DNA from: Paratinospora sagittata
Taxonomy: Eukaryota; Streptophyta; Magnoliopsida; Ranunculales; Menispermaceae
Assembly (NCBI GenBank): GCA_035771175.1
Contig: CM069610.1
Coordinates: 25,758,501-25,822,500, forward strand
Direction: 5' to 3'
Length of the DNA stretch: 64,000 bases
In this document: positions 11,898 through 26,100 of the stretch, one piece after another
How the letters are laid out: every line of letters begins with the position of its first letter
How positions within the stretch are numbered: position 1 is the stretch's first letter
Position numbers and translations under genes: made by a program
The notes under the pieces: generated by a model
What the model was told of the DNA's origin: nothing
What the model saw: only the letters and a program-made list of their open reading frames with translations
The model's database searches: none

Positions 11898-14800
11898 AAG
11901 AACTTGCTGATCAACGACGTTATCATCAAGACATTATCCCTTTTGCAATTTTGATCCTATTCGAAGCTTGTTTTGTTAAAAGCAAGAATCATTACTTTCT
12001 TTTCTTCAAAAACTCTTAGGAAAGCTCAATCTAACTTGCAAAAATTGTGTGTGTTGTATTTTTAAAAATCAGAGAATGAGTGTTTTATAAAATTAGAAGT
12101 TGTCGGGTTAAAGGGCAATAGAGTACAAAATGATTTGCATTCAAAACATTGTTTAATCTAAAGTTGTTTTGGGCATGCGAGACAATACGAATCATCTAGG
12201 TGTTAGTAGAGAATATTTCAATTAAGATAACCTGGAAAAATTGTGTAAGGAATAGAAAAATCGAGCAAGCAGACGTGCCCACATTTTTCTCGTTAGAAAT
12301 ATCAGATTTTTGTCTCAGACGTGGATAGCGTGCTATTGGGTTGTGAATCATGTTCTCAATTGACAGATAGCAGTCTATAGCAGCTCGATATACACAAACC
12401 CGAGAGCTCGAGTTTTACGGACTTTCCGATAGCGATTTATCGAGGCCTTTAGCGCGCTATTGCCCATTTTACTAAAAATGGAAAGATCACGACAACAGCT
12501 TTATAGCGAAGTATCAAAGGTGATAGCGCGTTATAGACAATTTTTCAGAAACACAAATGTTTTATTATAGAACCCTATCAGCGTGCTATGAACACTGATA
12601 GTGCGCTAGTGCTTTTGGCAAATTGTAGGATAGCCTTATTTTTTAAAAATTAATATTTTGACACTCAAAAACCATTCCATTAACTCAAAACTTATTAATA
12701 TAAGATTAAAAACTTTTAAATAATTCAAAACTCATTGAAATTATGATTAAAAACTTTCAAAAAACATTTTTTCAAAATGAAATACTATATCGAAGTGATT
12801 TTGAAGACTTTGCAATTTTCAGAGTTTTAGTGCTGAGATTGATCGAGAGGTTACCCTACACGCCACAGATCAAACTAATGCATTAGGCATAAGATATGTC
12901 TTCGTTCTACGAGCTTGATCATTGTAGACTTTGAAAGCTATTGTTTGCTGTGTTCTTGATGCAAGACAATTGATGTGTTCTTTTTTGTTGTGTTATCTTA
13001 CCGAGACCACTTCATATACTTACAACTTAAAACAATGGATAGCCTGCAAATTTAAGCACAAAAGGGATAAAATGAAGGACTTGCTGATCAATGACGTTAT
13101 CATCAAGACAGATTTCAATTTTGATTCTATTCGAAGTTTGTTTTGACAAATGCAAGAATCAGTACCTTCTTCTTTTGAAAAACTCTTTGGAAAGCTAAAT
13201 CTAACTTGCAAAAATCGTGTGTGTTGTATTTTTGAAAATCAGAGAATGAGTGTTTTATAAAATTAGATGTTGGAGGTTAAAGAACAAGAGAGTACAAAAT
13301 GATTTGAATTCAAAACATTGTTTAATCAAAAGTTGTTTTGGGCGTGCGAGACAATAGGAATCATCTAGGTGTAAGTAGAGAATATTTCAATTAAGATAAC
13401 CTGGAGAAATTGTGTAAGGAATATAAAAATCGAGCAAGCGGACGTGCCCACATTTTTCTCGTTATAAATATCACATTTTTGTCCCAGACGTGAATAGCGT
13501 GATGTTGGGCTGTGTATCATGTTCTCTATTGACAGATAGCAGGCTATAGCCGGTCGATATACACAAACCTGAGAGCTCGCGTTTTACAGACTTTCCGATA
13601 GCGTGTTATCGAGGCCTATAGCGCGCTGTTGCACATTTTACTAAAAATGGAAAGATCACTGTAACAGCAATATAACGAGTTATCAAAGGGGATAGCGCGC
13701 TATAGACAATATTCCAGAAAAACAAATGTTTTATTATAGAACGCTATCAGCGTGCTATCAACACTGATAGTACGCTAGTGCCTTCAGGAAAATCTTGGCA
13801 AATTGCTGGATGGCCTTATTTTTTGAAAAATTAATATTTTGACACTCAAAAACCATTCCAATAACTCAAAACATATTGACATAAGATTAAAAACTTTTAA
13901 ATAATTCAAAACTCATTGAAATTATGATTAAAACCTTTCGAAAAACATTTTTTCAAAATGAAATACTATATCGAAGTGATTTTGAAGACTTTGCAAATTT
14001 CAGAGTTTTAGTGCTGAGATTGATCGAGAGGTTACCCTACATTCCAAAGATCAAACAAATGCATTAGTCATGAGATATGTCTTCGTTCTACGAGCTTGAT
14101 CTTTGTAGACTTCGAAAGCTATTGTTTGACATGTTCTTGATGCAAGACAATTGATGTGTTTTTTTTTGTTGTATTATCCTACCGAGACCACTTCATATAC
14201 TTACAACTTAAAACAATGGATAGCCTCTGCAAATCTAAGCACAAAAGGGATAAAATGAAGAACTTGCAGATCAACGACGTTATTATCAAGACAGATTGCA
14301 ATTTTGATTCTATTCGAAGCTTGTTTTGACAAATGCAAGAATCATTACTTTCTTCTCTTGAAAAACTCTTGGGAAAGCTCAATCTAACTTGCAAAAATTG
14401 TGTGTGTTGTATTTTTGAAAATCAAAGAATGAGTGTTTTATAAAATTAGATGTTGCAGGTTAAAGAACAAGAGAGTACAAAATGATTTGAATTCAAAACA
14501 TTGTTTAATCAAAAGTTGGTTTGGGCATGCGAGACAATAGGAATCATCTAGGTGTAAGTAGAGAATATTTCAATTAAGATAACCTGGAGAAATTGTGTAA
14601 GGAATATAAAAATCGAGCAAGCGGACGTGCCCACATTTTTCTCGTTAGAAATATCACATTTTTGTCCCAGACGTGAATAGCGTGATGTTGGGCTGTGTAT
14701 CATGTTCTCAATTGACAGATAGCAGGCTATAGCCGGTCGATATACACAAACCCGAGAGCTCGAGTTTTACAGACTTTCCGATAGCGTGTTATCGAGGCCT

Positions 14801-17162
14801 ATAGCGCGCTATTGCCCATTTTACTAAAAATGGAAAGATCACGGCAACAGCATTATAGCGAAGTATCAAAGGGGACAGTGCGCTATAGACAATTTATCAG
14901 AACAACAAATGTTTTATTATAAAACCCTATCAGCGTGCTATCAACACTGATAGTGCGCCAGTGCCTTCAGGAAAATTTTGGCAAATTGCTGGATAGCCTT
15001 ATTTTTTAAAAATTAATATTTTGACACTCAAGAACATTCCATTAACTCAAAACATATTGATATAAAATTAAAAACTTTTAAATAATTCAAAACTCATTGA
15101 AATTATGATTAAAACCTTTCGGAAAAATTTTTTTCAAAATGAAATACTATATCGAAGTGATTTTGAAGACTTTGCACTTTTTTAGAGTTTTAGTGCTGAG
15201 ATTGATCAAGAGGTTACCCTACACGCCAAAGATCAAACTAATGCATGAGGCATGAGATATGTCTTCGTTCTACGAGCTTGATCTTTGTAGACTTCGAAAG
15301 CTATTGTTTGATGTGTTCTTGATGCAAGACAATTGATGTGTTTTTTTTTGTTGTGTTATCTTACCGAGACCACTTCATATACATACAACTTAAAACAATG
15401 GATAACCTCTGCAAATTTTAGCACAAAAGGGATAAAATGAAGAACATGCTGATCAACGACGTTATCATCAAGACAGATTGCAATTTTGATTCTATTTGAA
15501 GCTTGTTTTGTTAAATGCAAGAATCATTACTTTCTTTTCTTCAAAAACTCTTGGGAAAGCTCAATCTAACTTGCAAAAATTGTGTGTGTTGTATTTTTGA
15601 AAATCAGAGAATGAGTGTTTTTTAAATTTAGAAGTTGCGGGTTAAAAGGCGATAGAGTACAAAATGATTTACATTCATAACATTGTTTAATCTAAAGTTG
15701 TTTTGGGCATGCGAGACAATACGAATCATCTAGGTGTTAGTAGAGAATATTTCAATTATGATAACCTGGTAAAATTGTGTAAGGAATAGAAAAATCGAGC
15801 AAGCAGACTTGCCCCCATTTTTCTCGTTAGAAATATCAGATTTTTGTCTCAGACGTGAATAACGTGCTATTGGGTTGTGCATCATGTTCTCAATTGACAG
15901 ATAGCAGTCTATAGCAGCTCGATATACACAAACCCGAGAGCTCGAGTTTTACGGACTTTCCGATAGCGACTTATCGAGGCCTTTAGCGCGCTATTGCCCA
16001 TTTTACTAAAAATGGAAAGATCACGGCAACAGCTTTATAGCGAAGTATCAAAGGGGATAGCGCGCTATAGCCAATTTTTCAGAAAAACGAATGTTTTATT
16101 ATAGAACCCTATCAGCGTGCTATGAACACTGATTGTGCGCTAGTGCTTTTGGCAAATTGCTGGATAGCCTTATTTTTTAAAAATTAATATTTTGACACTC
16201 AAAAACCATTCCATTAACTCAAAACATATTGATATAAAATTAAAAACTTTTAAATAATTCAAAACTCGTTGAAATTATGATTAAAACCTTTCGAAAAACA
16301 TTTTTTCAAAATGAAATACTATATCGAAGTGATTTTGAAGACTTTGCAATTTTTAGAGTTTTAGTGCTGAGATTGATCGAGAGGTTACCCTACACGCCAC
16401 AGATCAAACTAATGCATTAGGCATGAGATATGTCTTCGTTCAACGAGCTTGATCTTTGTAGACTTTGAAAGCTATTGTTTGCTGTGTTCTTGATGCAAGA
16501 CAATTGATGTGTTCTTTTTTGTTGTGTTATCTTACCGAGACCACTTCATATACTTACAACTTAAAACAATGGATAGCCTGCAAATTTAAGCACAAAAGGG
16601 ATAAAATGAAGAACTTGCTGATCAACGACGTTATCATCAAGACAGATTGCAATTTTGATTCTATTCGAAGTTTGTTTTGACAAATGCAAGAATCAGTACC
16701 TTCTTCTTTTGAAAAACTCTTTGGAAAGCTAAATCTAACTTGCAAAAATCGTGTGTGTTGTATTTTTGAAAATCAGAGAATGAGTGTTTTATAAAATTAG
16801 ATGTTGGAGGTTAAAGAACAAGAGAGTACAAAATGATTTGAATTCAAAACATTGTTTAATCAAAAGTTGTTTTGGGCGTGCGAGACAATAGGAATCATCT
16901 AGGTGTAAGTAGAGAATATTTCAATTAAGATAACCTGGAGAAATTGTGTAAGGAATATAAAAATCGAGCAAGCGGACGTGCCCACATTTTTCTCGTTATA
17001 AATATCACATTTTTGTCCCAGACGTGAATAGCGTGATGTTGGGCTGTGTATCATGTTCTCTATTGACAGATAGCAGGCTATAGCCGGTCGATATACACAA
17101 ACCCGAGAGCTCGAGTTTTACGGACTTTCCGATAGCGTGTTATCGAGGCCTATAGCGCGCTA

Positions 17163-20100
17163 TTGCCCATTTTACTAAAAATGGAAAGATCACGGCAACA
17201 GCATTATAGCGAAGTACCAAAGGGGACAGTGCGCTATAGACAATTTATCAGAACAACAAATGTTTTATTATAGAACCCTATCAGCGTGCTATCAACACTG
17301 ATAGTGCGCTAGTGCCTTCAGGAAAATCTTGGCAAATTGCTGGATAGCCTTATTTTTTAAAAATTAATATTTTGACACTTAGGAACATTCCATTAACTCA
17401 AAACATATTGATATAAAATTAAAAACTTTTAAATAATTCAAAACTCATTGAAATTATGATTAAAACCTTTCGGAAAACATTTTTTCAAAATGAAATACTA
17501 TATCGAAGTGATTTTGAAGACTTTGCAGTTTTTTAGAGTTTTAGTGCTGAGATTGATCGAGAGGTTACCCTACACGCCAAAGATCAAACTAATGCATTAG
17601 GCATGCGATATGTCTTCGTTCTACGAGCTTGATCTTTGTAGACTTCGAAAGCTATTGTTTGATGTGTTCTTGATGCAAGACAATTGATGTGTTTTTTTTT
17701 GTTGTGTTATCTTACCGAGACCACTTCATATATATACAACTTAAAACAATGGATAACCTCTGCAAATTTAAGCACAAAAGGGATAAAATGAAGAACTTGC
17801 TGATCAACGACGTTATCATCAAGACAAATTGCAATTTTGATTCTATTCGAAGCTTGTTTTGTTAAATGCAAGAATCATTACTTTCTTTTCTTCAAAAACT
17901 CTTGGGAAAGCTCAATCTAACTTGCAAAAATTGTGTGTGTTGTATTTTTGAAAATCAGAGAATGAGTGTTTTTTAAATTTAGAAGTTGCGGGTTAAAAGG
18001 CGATAGAGTACAAAATGATTTACATTCATAACATTGTTTAATCTAAAGTTGTTTTGGGCATGCGAGACAATACGAATCATCTAGGTGTTAGTAGAGAATA
18101 TTTCAATTATGATAACCTGGTAAAATTGTGTAAGGAATAGAAAAATCGAGCAAGCAGACTTGCCCCCATTTTTCTCGTTAGAAATATCAGATTTTTGTCT
18201 CAGACGTGGATAACGTGCTATTGGGTTGTGCATCATGTTCTCAATTGACAGATAGCAGTCTATAGCAGCTCGATATACACAAACCCGAGAGCTCGAGTTT
18301 TACGGACTTTCCGATAGCGACTTATCGAGGCCTTTAGCGCGCTATTGCCCATTTTACTAAAAATGGAAAGATCACGGCAACAGCTTTATAGCGAAGTATC
18401 AAAGGGGATAGCGCGCTATAGCCAATTTTTCAGAAAAACGAATGTTTTATTATAGAACCCTATCAGCGTGCTATGAACACTGATTGTGCGCTAGTGCTTT
18501 TGGCAAATTGCTGGATAGCCTTATTTTTTAAAAATTAATATTTTGACACTCAAAAACCATTCCATTAACTCAAAACATATTGATATAAAATTAAAAACTT
18601 TTAAATAATTCAAAACTCGTTGAAATTATGATTAAAACCTTTCGAAAAACATTTTTTCAAAATGAAATACTATATCGAAGTGATTTTGAAGACTTTGCAA
18701 TTTTTAGAGTTTTAGTGCTGAGATTGATCGAGAGGTTACCCTACACGCCACAGATCAAACTAATGCATTAGGCATGAGATATGTCTTCGTTCAACGAGCT
18801 TGATCTTTGTAGACTTCGAAAGCTATTGTTTGATGTGTTCTTGATGCAAGACAATTGATGTGTTTTTTTTGTTGTGTTATCTTACCGAGACCACTTCATA
18901 TATATACAACTTAAAACAATGGATAACCTCTGCAAATTTAAGTACAAAAGGGATAAAATGAAGAACTTGCTGATCAACGACGTTATCATCAAGACAAATT
19001 GCAATTTTGATTCTATTCGAAGTTTGTTTTGACAAATGCAAGAATCAGTACCTTCTTCTTTTGAAAAACTCTTTGGAAAGCTAAATCTAACTTGCAAAAA
19101 TCGTGTGTGTTGTATTTTTGAAAATCAGAGAATGAGTGTTTTATAAAATTAGATGTTGGAGGTTAAAGAACAAGAGAGTACAAAATGATTTGAATTCAAA
19201 ACATTGTTTAATCAAAAGTTGTTTTGGGCGTGCGAGACAATAGGAATCATCTAGGTGTAAGTAGAGAATATTTCAATTAAGATAACCTGGAGAAATTGTG
19301 TAAGGAATATAAAAATCGAGCAAGCGGACGTGCCCACATTTTTCTCGTTATAAATATCACATTTTTGTCCCAGACGTGAATAGCGTGATGTTGGGCTGTG
19401 TATCATGTTCTCTATTGACAGATAGCAGGCTATAGCCGGTCGATATACACAAACCCGAGAGCTCGAGTTTTACAGACTTTCCGATAGCGTGTTATCGAGG
19501 CCTATAGCGCGCTATTGCCCATTTTACTAAAAATGGAAAGATCACGGCAACAGCATTATAGCGAAGTACCAAAGGGGACAGTGCGCTATAGACAATTTAT
19601 CAGAACAACAAATGTTTTATTATAGAACCCTATCAGCGTGCTATCAACACTGATAGTGCGCTAGTGCCTTCAGGAAAATCTTGGCAAATTGCTGGATAGC
19701 CTTATTTTTTAAAAATTAATATTTTGACACTCAGGAACATTCCATTAACTCAAAACATATTGATATAAAATTAAAAACTTTTAAATAATTCAAAACTCAT
19801 TGAAATTATGATTAAAACCTTTCGGAAAACATTTTTTCAAAATGAAATACTATATCGAAGTGATTTTGAAGACTTTGCAGTTTTTTAGAGTTTTAGTGCT
19901 GAGATTGATCGAGAGGTTACCCTACACGCCAAAGATCAAACTAATGCATTAGGCATGCGATATGTCTTCGTTCTACGAGCTTGATCTTTGTAGACTTCGA
20001 AAGCTATTGTTTGATGTGTTCTTGATGCAAGACAATTGATGTGTTTTTTTTTGTTGTGTTATCTTACCGAGACCACTTCATATATATACAACTTAAAACA

Positions 20101-23100
20101 ATGGATAACCTCTGCAAATTTAAGCACAAAAGGGATAAAATGAAGAACTTGCTGATCAACGACGTTATCATCAAGACAAATTGCAATTTTGATTCTATTC
20201 GAAGCTTGTTTTGTTAAATGCAAGAATCATTACTTTCTTTTCTTCAAAAACTCTTGGGAAAGCTCAATCTAACTTGCAAAAATTGTGTGTGTTGTATTTT
20301 TGAAAATCAGAGAATGAGTGTTTTTTAAAATTAGAAGTTGCGGGTTAAAAGGCAATAGAGTACAAAATGATTTGCATTCAAAACATTGTTTAATCTAAAG
20401 TTGTTTTGGGCATGCGAGACAATACGAATCATCTAGGTGTTAGTAGAGAATATTTCAATTAAGATAACCTGGAAAAATTGTGTAAGGAATAGAAAATTCG
20501 AGCAAGCAAACTTGCCCACATTTTTCTCGTTAGAAATATCAGATTTTTGTCTCAGACGTGGATAGCGTGCTATTGGGTTGTGCATCATGTTCTCAATTGA
20601 CAGATAGCAGTCTATAGCAGCTCGATATACACAAACCCGAGAGCTCGAGTTTTACGAACTTTCCGATAGCGATTTATCGAGGCCTTTAGCGCGCTATTGC
20701 CCATTTTACTAAAAATGGAAAGATCACGGCAACAGCTTTATAGCGAAGTATCAAAGGGGATAGCGCGCTATAGACAATTTTTAAGAAAAACAAATGTTTT
20801 ATTATAGAACCCTATCAGCGTGCTATGAACACTGATTGTGCGCTAGTGCTTTTGGCAAATTGTTGGATAGCCTTATTTTTTAAAAATTAATATTTTGACA
20901 CTCAAAAACCATTCCATTAACTCAAAACATATTGATATAAAATTAAAAACTTTTAAATAATTCAAAACTCATTGAAATTATGATTAAAACCTTTCAAAAA
21001 ACATTTTTTCAAAATGAAATACTATATCGAAGTGATTTTGAAGACTTTGCAATTTTTAGAGTTTTAGTGCTGAGACTGATCGAGAGGTTACCCTACACGC
21101 CACAGATCAAACTAATGCATTAGGCATGCGATATGTCTTCGTTCTACGAGCTTGATCTTTGTAGACTTCGAAAGCTATTGTTTGATGTGTTCTTGATGCA
21201 AGACAATTGATGTGTTTTTTTTGTTGTGTTATCTTACCGAGACCACTTCATATATATACAACTTAAAACAATGGATAACCTCTGCAAATTTAAGTACAAA
21301 AGGGATAAAATGAAGAACTTGCTGATCAACGACGTTATCATCAAGACAAATTGCAATTTTGATTCTATTCGAAGTTTGTTTTGACAAATGCAAGAATCAG
21401 TACCTTCTTCTTTTGAAAAACTCTTTGGAAAGCTAAATCTAACTTGCAAAAATCGTGTGTGTTGTATTTTTGAAAATCAGAGAATGAGTGTTTTATAAAA
21501 TTAGATGTTGGAGGTTAAAGAACAAGAGAGTACAAAATGATTTGAATTCAAAACATTGTTTAATCAAAAGTTGTTTTGGGCGTGCGAGACAATAGGAATC
21601 ATCTAGGTGTAAGTAGAGAATATTTCAATTAAGATAACCTGGAGAAATTGTGTAAGGAATATAAAAATCGAGCAAGCGGACGTGCCCACATTTTTCTCGT
21701 TATAAATATCACATTTTTGTCCCAGACGTGAATAGCGTGATGTTGGGCTGTGTATCATGTTCTCTATTGACAGATAGCAGGCTATAGCCGGTCGATATAC
21801 ACAAACCCGAGAGCTCGAGTTTTACGGACTTTCCGATAGCGTGTTATCGAGGCCTATAGCGCGCTATTGCCCATTTTACTAAAAATGGAAAGATCACGGC
21901 AACAGCATTATAGCGAAGTACCAAAGGGGACAGTGCGCTATAGACAATTTATCAGAACAACAAATGTTTTATTATAGAACCCTATCAGCGTGCTATCAAC
22001 ACTGATAGTGCGCTAGTGCCTTCAGGAAAATCTTGGCAAATTGCTGGATAGCCTTATTTTTTAAAAATTAATATTTTGACACTCAGGAACATTCCATTAA
22101 CTCAAAACATATTGATATAAAATTAAAAACTTTTAAATAATTCAAAACTCATTGAAATTATGATTAAAACCTTTCGGAAAACATTTTTTCAAAATGAAAT
22201 ACTATATCGAAGTGATTTTGAAGACTTTGCAGTTTTTTAGAGTTTTAGTGCTGAGATTGATCGAGAGGTTACCCTACACGCCAAAGATCAAACTAATGCA
22301 TTAGGCATGCGATATGTCTTCGTTCTACGAGCTTGATCTTTGTAGACTTCGAAAGCTATTGTTTGATGTGTTCTTGATGCAAGACAATTGATGTGTTTTT
22401 TTTTGTTGTGTTATCTTACCGAGACCACTTCATATATATACAACTTAAAACAATGGATAACCTCTGCAAATTTAAGCACAAAAGGGATAAAATGAAGAAC
22501 TTGCTGATCAACGACGTTATCATCAAGACAAATTGCAATTTTGATTCTATTCGAAGCTTGTTTTGTTAAATGCAAGAATCATTACTTTCTTTTCTTCAAA
22601 AACTCTTGGGAAAGCTCAATCTAACTTGCAAAAATTGTGTGTGTTGTATTTTTGAAAATCAGAGAATGAGTGTTTTTTAAAATTAGAAGTTGCGGGTTAA
22701 AAGGCAATAGAGTACAAAATGATTTGCATTCAAAACATTGTTTAATCTAAAGTTGTTTTGGGCATGCGAGACAATACGAATCATCTAGGTGTTAGTAGAG
22801 AATATTTCAATTAAGATAACCTGGAAAAATTGTGTAAGGAATAGAAAATTCGAGCAAGCAAACTTGCCCACATTTTTCTCGTTAGAAATATCAGATTTTT
22901 GTCTCAGACGTGGATAGCGTGCTATTGGGTTGTGCATCATGTTCTCAATTGACAGATAGCAGTCTATAGCAGCTCGATATACACAAACCCGAGAGCTCGA
23001 GTTTTACGAACTTTCCGATAGCGATTTATCGAGGCCTTTAGCGCGCTATTGCCCATTTTACTAAAAATGGAAAGATCACGGCAACAGCTTTATAGCGAAG

Positions 23101-26100
23101 TATCAAAGGGGATAGCGCGCTATAGACAATTTTTAAGAAAAACAAATGTTTTATTATAGAACCCTATCAGCGTGCTATGAACACTGATTGTGCGCTAGTG
23201 CTTTTGGCAAATTGTTGGATAGCCTTATTTTTTAAAAATTAATATTTTGACACTCAAAAACCATTCCATTAACTCAAAACATATTGATATAAAATTAAAA
23301 ACTTTTAAATAATTCAAAACTCATTGAAATTATGATTAAAACCTTTCAAAAAACATTTTTTCAAAATGAAATACTATATCGAAGTGATTTTGAAGACTTT
23401 GCAATTTTTAGAGTTTTAGTGCTGAGACTGATCGAGAGGTTACCCTACACGCCACAGATCAAACTAATGCATTAGGCATGCGATATGTCTTCGTTCTACG
23501 AGCTTGATCTTTGTAGACTTCGAAAGCTATTGTTTGATGTGTTCTTGATGCAAGACAATTGATGTGTTTTTTTTGTTGTGTTATCTTACCGAGACCACTT
23601 CATATATATACAACTTAAAACAATGGATAACCTCTGCAAATTTAAGTACAAAAGGGATAAAATGAAGAACTTGCTGATCAACGACGTTATCATCAAGACA
23701 AATTGCAATTTTGATTCTATTCGAAGTTTGTTTTGACAAATGCAAGAATCAGTACCTTCTTCTTTTGAAAAACTCTTTGGAAAGCTAAATCTAACTTGCA
23801 AAAATCGTGTGTGTTGTATTTTTGAAAATCAGAGAATGAGTGTTTTATAAAATTAGATGTTGGAGGTTAAAGAACAAGAGAGTACAAAATGATTTGAATT
23901 CAAAACATTGTTTAATCAAAAGTTGTTTTGGGCGTGCGAGACAATAGGAATCATCTAGGTGTAAGTAGAGAATATTTCAATTAAGATAACCTGGAGAAAT
24001 TGTGTAAGGAATATAAAAATCGAGCAAGCGGACGTGCCCACATTTTTCTCGTTATAAATATCACATTTTTGTCCCAGACGTGAATAGCGTGATGTTGGGC
24101 TGTGTATCATGTTCTCTATTGACAGATAGCAGGCTATAGCCGGTCGATATACACAAACCCGAGAGCTCGAGTTTTACAGACTTTCCGATAGCGTGTTATC
24201 GAGGCCTATAGCGCGCTATTGCCCATTTTACTAAAAATGGAAAGATCACGGCAACAGCATTATAGCGAAGTACCAAAGGGGACAGTGCGCTATAGACAAT
24301 TTATCAGAACAACAAATGTTTTATTATAGAACCCTATCAGCGTGCTATCAACACTGATAGTGCGCTAGTGCCTTCAGGAAAATCTTGGCAAATTGCTGGA
24401 TAGCCTTATTTTTTAAAAATTAATATTTTGACACTCAGGAACATTCCATTAACTCAAAACATATTGATATAAAATTAAAAACTTTTAAATAATTCAAAAC
24501 TCATTGAAATTATGATTAAAACCTTTCGGAAAACATTTTTTCAAAATGAAATACTATATCGAAGTGATTTTGAAGACTTTGCAGTTTTTTAGAGTTTTAG
24601 TGCTGAGATTGATCGAGAGGTTACCCTACACGCCAAAGATCAAACTAATGCATTAGGCATGCGATATGTCTTCGTTCTACGAGCTTGATCTTTGTAGACT
24701 TCGAAAGCTATTGTTTGATGTGTTCTTGATGCAAGACAATTGATGTGTTTTTTTTTGTTGTGTTATCTTACCGAGACCACTTCATATATATACAACTTAA
24801 AACAATGGATAACCTCTGCAAATTTAAGCACAAAAGGGATAAAATGAAGAACTTGCTGATCAACGACGTTATCATCAAGACAAATTGCAATTTTGATTCT
24901 ATTCGAAGCTTGTTTTGTTAAATGCAAGAATCATTACTTTCTTTTCTTCAAAAACTCTTGGGAAAGCTCAATCTAACTTGCAAAAATTGTGTGTGTTGTA
25001 TTTTTGAAAATCAGAGAATGAGTGTTTTTTAAAATTAGAAGTTGCGGGTTAAAAGGCAATAGAGTACAAAATGATTTGCATTCAAAACATTGTTTAATCT
25101 AAAGTTGTTTTGGGCATGCGAGACAATACGAATCATCTAGGTGTTAGTAGAGAATATTTCAATTAAGATAACCTGGAAAAATTGTGTAAGGAATAGAAAA
25201 TTCGAGCAAGCAAACTTGCCCACATTTTTCTCGTTAGAAATATCAGATTTTTGTCTCAGACGTGGATAGCGTGCTATTGGGTTGTGCATCATGTTCTCAA
25301 TTGACAGATAGCAGTCTATAGCAGCTCGATATACACAAACCCGAGAGCTCGAGTTTTACGAACTTTCCGATAGCGATTTATCGAGGCCTTTAGCGCGCTA
25401 TTGCCCATTTTACTAAAAATGGAAAGATCACGGCAACAGCTTTATAGCGAAGTATCAAAGGGGATAGCGCGCTATAGACAATTTTTAAGAAAAACAAATG
25501 TTTTATTATAGAACCCTATCAGCGTGCTATGAACACTGATTGTGCGCTAGTGCTTTTGGCAAATTGTTGGATAGCCTTATTTTTTAAAAATTAATATTTT
25601 GACACTCAAAAACCATTCCATTAACTCAAAACATATTGATATAAAATTAAAAACTTTTAAATAATTCAAAACTCATTGAAATTATGATTAAAACCTTTCA
25701 AAAAACATTTTTTCAAAATGAAATACTATATCGAAGTGATTTTGAAGACTTTGCAATTTTTAGAGTTTTAGTGCTGAGACTGATCGAGAGGTTACCCTAC
25801 ACGCCACAGATCAAACTAATGCATTAGGCATGCGATATGTCTTCGTTCTACGAGCTTGATCTTTGTAGACTTCGAAAGCTATTGTTTGATGTGTTCTTGA
25901 TGCAAGACAATTGATGTGTTTTTTTTGTTGTGTTATCTTACCGAGACCACTTCATATATATACAACTTAAAACAATGGATAACCTCTGCAAATTTAAGTA
26001 CAAAAGGGATAAAATGAAGAACTTGCTGATCAACGACGTTATCATCAAGACAAATTGCAATTTTGATTCTATTCGAAGTTTGTTTTGACAAATGCAAGAA

